This document shows positions 46,801 to 57,337 of a DNA stretch of 64,000 bases, piece after piece (the first letter of the stretch is position 1; each line of letters starts with the position of its first letter). Both the position numbers and the translations under genes were made by a program. This DNA comes from Ligustrum vulgare. Lineage: Eukaryota; Streptophyta; Magnoliopsida; Lamiales; Oleaceae. Under the pieces are notes generated by a model. The model saw only the letters and a list, made by a program, of their open reading frames with translations, ran no database searches and was not told the DNA's origin. The stretch is from assembly GCA_963555705.1 (NCBI GenBank), contig OY743171.1, forward strand, positions 20,025,352 to 20,089,351, given 5' to 3'.

Positions 46801-47199
46801 GTCCTCAGCTAGAATGAGTATGTGATATCAAGTACTTGATACATGATTTAAAAGTATGGACTAAAGGATTTAAGTTTGAATTCTTTCATCTTGAAAGGGA
46901 AGGTTCAGTCGAGTTTGGAAATGATTTCGTTTGTAAATCTCTTCAGAAAGATTCTGCCAAGTTTGAGTTTGTACCCAAATGTTTTGGAATTGATACCGTG
47001 TTTCTATGTTTTGGGTGATAAGGTATTATTCTTGATCAATCTTCTTGGTTTCTAGTTTAAGCATTTGAATAATTGATGTTTATATCGTGGATTCGATATC
47101 AGTATAGATTCTGGAAAGTTTTGGGAATAGAAGGTTAATGAATGAGTTAATAAGTTGGATAATGACGGATGACTGATTGAGTTCTACTCAATAGCTATC
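43853..47199 (+). other. Non-coding internal region of the LARD-like element
   Basis: About 3.3 kb where gag, protease, RT and RNase H would be expected. The longest frames are around 60-70 codons (46448-46639, 46836-47018) and none resembles a retroviral domain. Near 44170 the phrase GGCCCTAGCGAGGGAGCC echoes GGCCCCTTGAGGGAGCCC of the LTR (about 43100), suggesting an old LTR-derived duplication in the leader. Confidence 0.7.
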
Positions 47200-48130
47200 C
47201 AGTGTCTTTTTGATAGCTTCGTATGAGGTACAGATATATGTTAGAGAGATTGTCCGATTTCATGTATTGTTAGTGTTCATTTTTTTTCGGATAGAGATTC
47301 GAGATTTACTTCGAGATTTGGAACAGTTTACATGTGGCAATAGGTACTAAGTTAAATTTTAGTACTGCCTACCATCTTCAGATTCAGACAGTGAAAGTTA
47401 TGCTTAAGGCATGTGTTCTAGACCCAAATGGTAATTGAGAGATACATTTTCTATCAGTAGAGATTGCCTACAACAAATAATTTTCGAGCTACCTTTGGTA
47501 TGGCACCCTATGAAGCTTTGTATGGACGGCGATGTTGATCGCCAATCGAGTGGGATGAAGTTAATGAGAAGAAATCATTGGGTTCAGAATTAATTGAGAA
47601 GAACAGTCGATGCTATTGAGAAAGATCAGAGTACGAATTAAAGCTGCCCAAGATAGACAGATAGCTATGCCGATCAAAGAAGAGACTTAATGTTTGGGAT
47701 CAGAGAGAAAGTGTTCTTGAAAGAAATTCCTATGAAGGGTACTTTTGTTTCGGCAAGGAAGAAAAATTTAAGTTCTTGTTTCATCGGACCATTTGAAATA
47801 CTAGAGAAGTGGATATTGTGGCTTATTGTTGGCTTTGCCACCAGAACTTGCAGTTGTTCACAATGTTTTTCATGTTTCTCTATTGAGAGAGTATGTTCAT
47901 AATTCTAGTCATGTGGTGAATTATCAGTATCTTGCAGTTCAGAAAGATTTGACTTATAGAGAGGCACCTATGTGCATAGTAGAGAGAAGAAGTCCATGTC
48001 TTAAGAAACAAAGAAATTCCTTTAGTCAAAGTCCAGTGGGGTAGACACAATAATGATGAAGTTACTTGGGAAATGAAGAAGAGATCCTAGCCAAGTATCC
48101 AGAAAGAATAGATCAAGAAAGTTTAATTTC
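47200..48130 (+). pseudogene. Integrase-chromodomain remnant (Tekay-type)
   Basis: Fragments in shifting frames: GTKLNFSTAYH (core, before the catalytic-glutamate region, which is deleted), VMLKACVLDPNGN, WYGTL where FGMAPYEALYGRR is expected, GPFEILE, ALPPELAVVHNVFHVSLLREYVH, LTYREAPMCIVERRS, and NNDEVTWEMK at the end as in chromodomain-bearing Tekay/Del polyproteins. The catalytic triad cannot be completed. It shows ancestry only. Confidence 0.85.
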
Positions 48131-48147
48131 GAGGACGAAATTATTTT

Positions 48148-48160
48148 AAGGGGGTAAGGT
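48148..48160 (+). promoter_or_regulatory. Polypurine tract
   Basis: AAGGGGGTAAGGT sits directly before the 3' LTR, after a GAGGACGAAATTATTTTAAG phrase typical of Tekay-type elements. It is the expected plus-strand primer site. Confidence 0.85.
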
Positions 48161-51100
48161 TGTAGCGACCAAGAATTTTTATGCAATTTAATAATTATTT
48201 CAAAGTTTCGAAAAACGTGTCGCTGCGATCTCATCCATTTTTAAGTTAACGTCACGACGCGTTCGTCTAGCCACATCGAGAAATATCGAATTAATTCCAT
48301 TTTAAAAATATATTCCGAATTTCTAAAATTATATCATTTTTATTTATTTATTTATTTTATTTCTTTCAAACTTGTTTTAAAGTCCAAATCATGTTTAGCT
48401 TATTTTATCAGATCCATTTTTCTCAACTCAGTTGAATTCACGCGTATTAATTTCTCGATTTCCGTTCCTTGTGTTTCAACCCATAAATTTTCCAACATAC
48501 CCCACCAACCCATACTCCACCCCATACCTATCAAACCCCCACTAACCTAAACCCATACTCTTCACATCACCCAACACCCTCTTTATACGCATCCCGTCCC
48601 CCTTCAGTTTCAGCAATTCCAGCAACCTCTCGACCAAGCAACCACCATTCTGTCCAGCAACTCAACTCCAAACCGCCACCACCACCTCCTTCCTCATCTT
48701 CATCATCTTCACCATCATCACCACCGCACAACAGCCCAGTCGCCAGCCCTCCCCCATCAATCATCATCATCACCACCAGCACACTGCCAAGATCCCAATC
48801 ATCACCACCGCCACCTCCAACTCACCTCCACCAGCGGCCTCCTCCCAACTCCATCGCAATCCCATTTCCAGCAACCAACTTAGCTCCTCGCAGCTCCATT
48901 TTCAGCCTCCACTCCAGCAAGGTAACGCCCCCTTCTCCTTCATCATCATCATCACCATCACCATCACCATCACCATTACCCGCACCACTGCACCGCCCCC
49001 AACGCAGCCACTGCCTCTTCCCAGCATCACCAACACAACCACTTCGACCCACCGTTTACCTCATCACCTGCAGCACCACCACAAACCTCCAACTCACCAC
49101 ATCCATCACGCCACCACCCAACGCACCACCTCAACCACCACTGGCACATTCCAGCAGCCGCCACCACTCATCGCACAACCACTGCACATAGAAGCCAGAA
49201 TCACGCCATCATCATCATCACCTCCGCGAACCCAACTTCAATCGCGATCCAAAATCAAAAACCCAAAACCACAAAATAAGACATAACCCATACTTACCTA
49301 CCTCGATCGCCGGTTCCTTCGCCGGAAAGATCACTAACCCAGCTCGTTTTGACTTCGGTTTCACGCCATTTTCCAGCACCCAAAACTGCACCAAATCCAC
49401 ACAAACCTAGCCTAGTGGAACCCTCGCCGTTGGCCGCATCCTGCGCCGGCGTTGCGCCGGCGAACCGCCGGCTGGAAGACGGACTTCTTCCTCCTCCGTC
49501 GCGTCTCTCCTCCCTCTGCTCCGATGAAATGGGTAGGAGAGAGAGAAAGATTTGATTTTATAAAATTTTGATTTTTCAAATTTGCAGCTTGGTCCCTGAA
49601 GTTTTAAATTGTTTCAAATCAGTCCTCAAGTTTTAAAATAATCTATAGCAGTCCCTACAGCTTAAATATTTTTAAATCTTACTTTAAAGTTTCAAAAGTT
49701 ATTATTTTAACCCTAAGTATCAAACCCATTTTATTTTAGTCCTTGCTGATTTAATCTATTTGATTTTAAGCCTAAGTTTTAAAAGATTTACATTTTAGCC
49801 CCCATAGTTTTCAATTGTTTCACATCAGCCCCTATAGCTTTATAAACTTATCATTTCAGCCCCTTATGTTTCGAAATGATTTTAATCAACCCCTTATTTT
49901 TAAAATATATTATTTCAACCCCATTGTTTTGAGTTTACGACCCAACTTTTAAAAGGTTTACATTTTAGTCCCAAATGTTTAATAGCAATCATTTAAGCCT
50001 TCATATTTTAAAGTCTTTCGATTTGGTCCATATTGATGATAAATACATGTACACGTATATTTATAAAACTCGAGTTTCAAAGATATTCATTTTAGTCCTT
50101 CAATTTTCAAAGTATTCATTTTAGTCCTCCAACTTTCAAAATTAGCGATTTCAATCCCTAAATTATACTCTATCATTTTAACTATAAAATTCAAAAGACT
50201 AATTCGATTTAATCTTCTAATTGGCTAGACGAAGCGTACGGAGAATTAAAGAATGGAAGTCGTTTCCCGCTCAATCACACTCGTCAAGTTTAAGGTAGAC
50301 TCGCCCCTATTAATTGATTTAAATTATGATTGCATGTGAATGTATCATGACTTGTAAAAGTCATATTTTTTTGTAAGAAAAGGCGATGAGAATGTATTTC
50401 TTCGAAAATAATTATGATGTTAATGAGTACGCGGGCATGATTGGGAAAAGGCCCCTTGAGGGAGCCCACCCGGTACTAGAGAAATGATGTTATGCATAAC
50501 ATGTGCCTTATGTGCACAAGAAAGAAAAGAAGTAAGAAGACCCGTGCTGAAATGCACAACATGAGATCTATCAAGAGCCAATTTATAAAGAGCCTATGAT
50601 TTTTCAGAAAGAAGCCAAGTGCTTAAATGCACAAGAAGAGCAACCCACACCCTATGTTTTATAAAGAGCCTATGATTTTTCAAAAGAAGCCAAGTGCTTA
50701 AATGCACAAGAAGAGCAACCCACACCCTATGTTTTCTAAAGAGCCTGCATTTATGTGTTCAATTATATTGTAGATTAATTAATTGGCGATGAGTCTACTG
50801 AGTATTTCATTCGAAATGCTCAACCTGTTATTTTAACAGTTTTGCAGATCTCGGAGATGGTGGCAAGTGATGGATGATGGTGGCAATAACCGTTAAAGGG
50901 TTGAAATGTCTTACTTTAATGATTTCCGTAATTTCCAACAATAGATAATTTTGAGAATCTCAATTATTTGAGAAGTTATGACATCGTTAACTGCTTTACA
51001 AAATTAATGGTTCGATTTCCCATTTCAAGTTGTTTCATAAATGTTTTCAATCTTATCGACCATTACAGCTTATTTAATGTTGCCAAAAATGAATTTCAGT

Positions 51101-51185
51101 TATTTCTTCCGTTAAAATATTTTTCGAAAAAATTAAATCAGAAAATGACGTGGTGAACCGGGTATACGGAACTCGGGGCGCTACA
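48161..51185 (+). repeat. 3' LTR (3025 bp)
   Basis: TGTAGCGACCAAG to GGGGCGCTACA, apparently identical to the 5' LTR at an exact offset of 7349 bp. Confidence 0.95.
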
Positions 51186-52458
51186 CAGTGTACTTCCTGT
51201 GGGCCCCCAACAACCAAACTTTGGGAAGCAGGCCGACCTTAAGAGGGCCACTGTAACGGAGAAGGGAAAAAGGTCGGACCGTGGTGGCTCCAAGAAAGAT
51301 AGGGAACCAACAAAAGTCCTAGTTCCTGCTTCCTTGTCTGAGGATATTTCTGAGCCAATATCTGAGGATGAACCTGCTCCTTTAAAGAGGCTTAGGAGGG
51401 GCAAGGATACCAGCTCTGCACCTCCGCCACCAGAGTTGCAAGAATTGGAAGATGAGCCCTCAGTATCAATTCCTGGGCTGGGTTATGATGTGACCCCTGC
51501 GGCGGCCGAGGAGCTTAAGCAGATTAAAGCCAATGTCCTTCCTAGGGACGTCACTTATGATCCCAGCTTGTTTGACTCTCCCAATTCTCCACCTGCCAGG
51601 GCTGCCTTGATAATGGAGCAATTTTGGACTGAGGGATGGTCTACCTTTTCTTCCAGCGCCACTCCAACCTGGAAACTACTTGCTGTCAAGGCCATGAATG
51701 CCAGAGCGTTGGCCCTTATAGATGAGGTAGAATCCTCTGTGGTGGATGCGCATCGAGATAAAAAGGATACAGAGACTGCACTTCACCATGCGGACAATAT
51801 GTTGAAAGAGATCAACGATCTTAAAGATCAGCTATCTATAGCCAGCAAGTCTTCCTCAGAGGACAGGGCCCTTGCGAAGCGCCTTTAGGAGGATAACGAA
51901 AAACTAAGACACGACCTTCGGTCCTCTGAGTCCGATATGGAGACTCTGTGCAAGAAGCTCAACGACTCCAACCGTGCGCAATCCCTTACCGTTGAAGCTC
52001 TAGCAAAAGCAAACTCTGTGAAGGGTAAGCTAGCAGCCGAGGTAGCGAAGATTACCACCAAGCTGGAGGGAGAGGTGGAAGCTCAGAAAAAGGCGGAGGA
52101 GAATTACGCCTCCTTAGAGATGCACATTGAGTCCCGGATTAAAGAATCCTTGGAGTGCACTATTGCAGCTCGGGTGGAGGAAATTGTGGGGGCCAAAGTA
52201 TCAGAGGCGGTCCAAAATTTTAAGGACACTTTTGAAGAGATCCCTGAGTACGAAGCTATGCAGAGGATTTTTGGGAACATAGGGGCTAGGATTGCCCTAG
52301 GGGACGTAAAAGAGGTTTTTCCTAATTTGGATATTTCTCAGATCGAGGCTTTGTACCCCGAGCCACAAGATTCGGAGGAAGGCCACCCCACTGATGATCC
52401 CACAGACTCCTGTCAAATCGTTCCAGGTGGAGACTCTGTAGAAGATACCCCTTACTAA

Positions 52459-53244
52459 TTTTTTTTTTGACACATTTCTTCAATTTTGAAATGTAATGAT
52501 TAATCCTGAAATAATGTAATTACTCCGTTGATTCAATATTTTGATTATTTTACGAAGTTCAACACTTGTATGACAAAATTTTCTGAATTTGTATGACATC
52601 GTATGTATAAATGTGAACTCTTTGAAGACCGTAAATGTGAATTATTTGAAGACCGTATTCATTGATAGTCCCTCAGACCTAGGCAGCTTAAGATATTCAT
52701 GTTAACTGGTTAGGTTAGGTCTGATTTGATAAATATTTGATTACATTCGCATCATACCTCTTGGCGTGTGCCATTTTATCTACCTACTTTTATTGACTAG
52801 GAGAGTTGCTGATGGTTTATCACCTTCAGCTGAGACATGATGAGAGCGGGGCAGGCTTACAAGAGCCCCTTGTATATGAGGTTTAAGCATAGTACTCCGT
52901 CATTTTACTGTCGCTTGTTTATTATAGGAAAAGTTATATTTTCTCATAAACTAAAATAATTCAGCGCTTTTGACATTCGCCATGTTCAATAGAGCATTCG
53001 ATGTGATTGGTCAATTACTACCTGCTCGATGGCAGGTTTGAACTCTAAATAATTATACTAAAATTCGCTAGATTTTACTGCAGAATTGTGTTTCATCATA
53101 ATTGGCCTCAACCACTATTGACGGAAACTTCCTACAGCACAGCCCGTTGCAAGTCATCGCTAAGTTATGTGGGGATATTACAATCATTCAACAATTACTG
53201 AGTTATGCAAAGATATTTCATGCCAAAGGGGAAGCTTGGTTTCA
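52459..53244. other. Spacer between convergent extra ORF and pol
   Basis: AT-rich with no frame. The plus-strand extra ORF and minus-strand pol both end into it, so it should contain both transcripts' 3' regions. TCTTTGAAGACCGTAAATGTG is partly repeated as ATTTGAAGACCGTATTC near 52620-52660. Confidence 0.6.
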
Positions 53245-56200
53245 TTAAAAATAGATGCGAAGATGATCTATGTTCCAAGAATTATGCAGGGGGACACCAG
53301 CTAGGTCTTCTATCTTGTATGTACCAGGTACTACTTCAGCGGTGACTTTATAAGGCCCCTCCCAATTAGGATCTAAAGAATCTTTTCTTCACCCTTTTGT
53401 TGTAGTAGCGGGCCATTTTTTCTTGGTACCGGGTCAACACCACCTGCGAGTCATTCCTTTTTTCCAGGAGGAAATCCAAGTTTGCCCTTTGAGCTTCCTC
53501 ATTTATCGCCTCGTCATAATGGATCTGGCGAGGGGAAGGCACCCCAATTTCTACTGGGCATACCGCCTCGGATCCATACGCCATGGAGAACGGCGTTTCC
53601 CCTGTTACAGTGTGTGTAGTAGTCCGAAGTGCCCATAACACTTGCGGAAGCTCATCTACCCATGCACCCTTCTTTGATTCCAGTTTCCTTTTTAGAGTAC
53701 TCTTTATGGTTTTGTTCACAGCTTCAACCTGCCAATTTGCTTGTGGAATGTGTGGTGATGAAAATAACTTGCAGATTCCCAAAGCATCGCATAGTTCGTC
53801 AATACTTCTATTTTTGAACTGTTTTGCATTGTCACTAACCAACGAGTGCGGAACCCCAAACCTGCATATAATGTTCTTCCATATGAACTTGGAAGTGTTG
53901 GCTTCAATGATCCTCATCAGGGGCTCTGCCTCGACCCATTTGGTGAAGTAATCTATCGCAATAATTGCAAAACAATTGTTACCAGTACCTCTGGGCATAG
54001 AGCCAATAATATCGACTCTCCACTTCGCAAAAGGCCAGGGACTGGTTACCACCGTCAATTCATGATGAGGCCGATGCGGTATGGTTGCATGCCTTTGACA
54101 TTTATCGCATCTTCGGACAAAGTTATGGGAATCTTTTCACATTGTTGGCAAAAAATATCCCTGCTTCCAAGCTTTCCGGGCCAATGATAATGCTCCAACA
54201 TGGTTGCTATAAATGCCCTCATGAATTTCCTTCATTACATATAGTCCTTCATCCGACCCAACACATCGCAGTAAAGGAGAGGTGTAACTCCGTTTATAAA
54301 GCAAACCATCTAAAAGGACAAAATTGGCGGCATACCTCTGTAGTCTTCGAGCTTCTTTCGGCTCATCTGGTAAAGTTTGATACTTCAAGTAGGTCAGAAT
54401 GGGAACCATCCAAGACCCTTCCTCTTTTGTCACAAAAATCTCTACCCCCTAGTTCAATGGGGGAGACCGGCAGATGTTCAATTGGTACCATGTTGAGGAG
54501 CTCGGCGTCCTTACTGCTTGCCAATTAGATAAGGCATCCGCATTTGAATTCTCAATTCTAGGAATATGGAGCAGTTCGATCTTCTCGAAATGGGTCGATA
54601 AGTCTTTCACTTTCTTCAAATACGCAATCATAGCTGGCTCCTTAGTAGTGAACTGCCCGTTAACTTGGCTTACAATAAGTTGCGAATCGCTGTTTGCTGA
54701 TAATGACTTGATTTTTAGAGTTATGAAAAAGCTTCATTCCAGCTAGGAATGCTTCGTATTCCGCGACTTTGTTCGAGGCTTTGAAGCCGAAGCGAATCGC
54801 ACTGTGCAACTTATAACCATCCAGGCTTATTAGTATTACCCCTGCCCCGGATCTTTCTTCAGTGGAGGACCCATTAACGAACAACTTCCATTCAAGGTTG
54901 TTATCATATGTTTTTGATCATTTCGACCTCAGGCGGGTGAGTAAACTCAACTATGAAATCTGCTAACGCTTGGCCCTTTACAGCTATCCGAGACACGTAA
55001 TGTAGGTCGTACTAGCTGATTTCTATTGCCACTTCATTAACCTTCCAGACACATCTAGTTTCTGTAAGACCTGTCTCATAAGAAAACTTGTGAGCACTTG
55101 GATTGAGTGTGATTGAAAGTAGGGGTGAAGCTTACAAGTCACTGTAATCAATGCTAAAGCAAGTTTCTCCACGTCTGGGTATCGTGTTTCAGCGTCTAGC
55201 ATGGCTTTACTCACGTAATACATCGAAAGTTGATTTCCATTCTTCTCTCTGACCAACACAGAGCTAACAGTCTCTTTGGAAATGGCTAAGTACAGAAAAA
55301 GTGGTTCACCATCCTTTGGTTTGGACAACAGGGGGTCCCGTCCTAAGAACGCTTTCAGCTAGGCAAAAGCTTTCTCACATTCTTGCGTCCACTGAAATTG
55401 TCTTCCTCCCTTTAAAACCTTAAAAAGGGTAAACATTTGTCAGTAGACTTGGAAACGAATCGACTTAAGGCAGCAACCCTTCCGGTTAAGCTTTCCACTT
55501 CTTTAGGGCTCCGAGGAGAGCGTATGTCAAGTAAAGCTTTGATCTTATCCGGATTGACTTCAATTTCCCTCTTGTTCACCATGAATCCAAGAAATGTTCC
55601 AGATGCTACCCCAAAGGCGCATTTCACAGGATTAAGCTTCATCCAGTATTTCCTTAATATACCGAAGGTCTCTGATAAATGGTGAACATGTTCTGAGGCA
55701 ACCATACTTTTGACCAACATGTCATCCACATATACTTCAATGGTGCTTCCGAGTTGCTTTGAGAACATATGATTCACTAACATTTGATAGGTGGCCCTGC
55801 ATTTTTCAACCCGAAGGGCATAGCATTGTAACAATAGAGTCCCCTATCAGTGATAAACGAGGTGTGCTCTTCATCCAATTCATGCATGAGGATCTGATTG
55901 TACCCAGAGTATGCATACATGAAGCTCAGCATTTCATGCCCCGCCTTAGAATCTAGAAGTTGATCAATCCGAGGCAGTGGGAAGCTATCTTTCGGACATG
56001 CCTGGTTTAAGTTTGAAAAATCAATACACACCCTCATCTTCCCGCTTTGCTTAGGAACCAAAACAGGGTTCGATACCCACTTCAGATAACAGGATTCTCG
56101 GATGAAACCATTTTTCAATAGTTTCGCCACCTCCTCTTTCAAGGCCTCATATTTTTCCGGGCTCATTAGCCTCCTCTTTTGCCTGTGTCCAGGACTTCTT

Positions 56201-56712
56201 GGGTCAAGTTGGAGTCTGTGATAGGCTATCTTAGGATCAATTCCAATCATATCATCGTGTTTCCATGCGAATAAGTTAAGATTTTCTATCAAAAAACTTT
56301 TTAGTTGATCTTTGTACTCAACCGGCGAATCATGTCTAATCTGCAATTCCTTGATTGGGTCACTTGGGTCAACACAAAAGCATTCCAGCCTTTCAGCAGG
56401 TGTCGAGCAACTATCACCTGTCATTCTAGGATCTAGATCTGCCAGATCTTCCTGTGTCATTGTGACATCCTCATCTTTGGAGAGCCCTGCACCCAATCTT
56501 TCAGGGTCCGGAACAGCTTCGGCCATCGCCACATCATTAATCATATTTATGCTTCGGTCTTGAAACTTTCGGATAGCGTTTGTGTAACATGATCGTGATT
56601 TAGTTTGGCTCCCCATGACTGTGGCTATGCCACGTTCTATTGGGAATTTCATACAAATGTATTTTGTGTGGGTTACAGGCCCTATTGATTTTTTTCTAAA
56701 AAAGAAATGCAT
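53245..56712 (-). pseudogene. Tat-lineage pol remnant: RT, RNase H, second RNase H, integrase
   Basis: From 56712 downwards: a linker with KFPIERGIATVMGSQTKSRS; RT with KMRVCIDFSNLNQACPKDSF, FMYAYSGYNQ and, after a frameshift near 55800, YVDDMLVKSM; the RT-linked RNase H (55328-55023, LYLAISKETVSSVLVRE, YYVSKAMLDAE); a second Tat-specific RNase H (54884-54449, VNGSSTEERSGAGVIL, NKVAEYEAFLAGM, HIPRIENSNADALS); and integrase (54433-53245) with a zinc-binding part, WRVDIIG, LVSDNAKQF and VEAVNKTIK, ending GPYKVTAEVVPGTYKIEDLAG. At least five frame breaks. The motif-A aspartate of RT is tyrosine (FMYAY) and the first RNase H aspartate is asparagine (VNGSS), so it is inactive. The integrase D,D,E residues are still present. 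Confidence 0.92.
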
Positions 56713-57337
56713 TTCTACATTGAAGTAACCATGTCAAAACAGGTTCAAAACGAATCTCAAAATGAAATAATTTTTGTTTGGACTACTCTAATGAAACTTG
56801 GTCCCATCCTCAGCATCAATAAGGACCAAGAAAAACATGACATCCTTTCGCCTCATGTGCCCTCAACTGAGGCAAAAATACTTGACAACATGGAATAATC
56901 TTCACAATCGGCCGCAAAAAGAAAACTCCAAGCAAATTCAACTATAACAATTGATCAACGATTGTCGACAAAGAAACCAAATGACAAACAACGGGACTTT
57001 ACTGGGTTTGTTGGAGCCATTACTATCAAATTCAAACTAGGAAAAAAAGAAGATAAAGTACACTTTCTAATATTTATGATGGCGAAACATTAAATCGCAC
57101 TTTACATCTATTCATTTTCTTTTACTTCTCACATAATTTATTTTTTTCATTATTCTCATTCTATGACGGTTGTTAAAACGTATAACAATCGCTATATTCA
57201 CATATAGAATTTTTAACAACAATAAATATTTTTGTAAACAAAAGAAGATTCTTTCTACATTTCCAATTACAAAAAAAATTAATTAAATCATCACTTTCAT
57301 CAACTGTTAATTCAGATTAAGAAAATACCTTCATCCT
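56713..57337. other. Junction DNA between Tat pol and hAT relic
   Basis: Weakly coding-like plus-strand stretches (56707-56898, and IDQRLSTKKPNDKQRD near 56950) match no family I know. No boundaries seen. Pol homology stops here without an LTR or target duplication, so this is a rearranged junction. Confidence 0.35.

Larger units (their letters stand above)
40812..51185 (+). mobile_element. Complete LARD-like chromovirus (Tekay-type) insertion, recent
   Basis: Two 3025-bp LTRs (40812-43836 and 48161-51185) and a 4324-bp internal region are flanked by a perfect CAGTG duplication (40807-40811 and 51186-51190). Every homologous landmark and open frame in the LTRs sits exactly 7349 bp apart with identical translations, so I see no indels or substitutions. 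The internal region has a primer-binding site, a polypurine tract and only a mangled integrase relic. Young LTRs around a dead interior mean it was copied by proteins supplied from elsewhere, as for large retrotransposon derivatives. Confidence 0.95.
39509..52458 (+). pseudogene. Transposase_28-type (putative gypsy-type transposon) extra ORF, split by an insertion
   Basis: The N-terminal part (39509-40111) includes LSKEEIAQVEGWVDHVNK, DLVGAFAKFRIPEGVQL, LPLHPFFRALLRSYNLCPYQ and PNFWTQVVGTWLVW, the layout of plant proteins annotated as putative gypsy-type transposon (Transposase_28). Frameshifts near 40090 and 40170 precede IKNWRNQWFWVAGEWQ. A GT-AG intron is likely at 40293-40399; a second at about 40539-40610 is possible, but I cannot join it in frame, and a stop lies in the middle exon. 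The last part resumes after the insertion: the frame ending PPPSV at 40811 continues in phase at 51191 (VGPQQPNFGKQ), through a charged region to a coiled coil with an in-frame stop at about 51886, and ends at 52458. Function unknown; opposite strand to the element's pol. Confidence 0.75.
37728..56712 (-). mobile_element. Truncated Tat-lineage Ty3/gypsy retrotransposon with antisense extra gene
   Basis: On the minus strand the order is pol (56712 to 53245), an extra gene on the opposite strand (39509-52458), a polypurine-like stretch, and the 3' LTR (38410-37728). Two RNase H domains in pol identify the Tat lineage, in which extra ORFs next to pol, sense or antisense, are known. The gag, protease and 5' LTR are missing; homology stops near 56690, ahead of an hAT relic. 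A 10.4-kb chromovirus insertion accounts for 40812-51185. Confidence 0.75.

Noticed and set aside
53423..54746. Plus-strand frames of 62-147 codons between 53.4 and 54.7 kb
   Set aside because: They are antisense shadows of the Tat integrase and RNase H coding strand.
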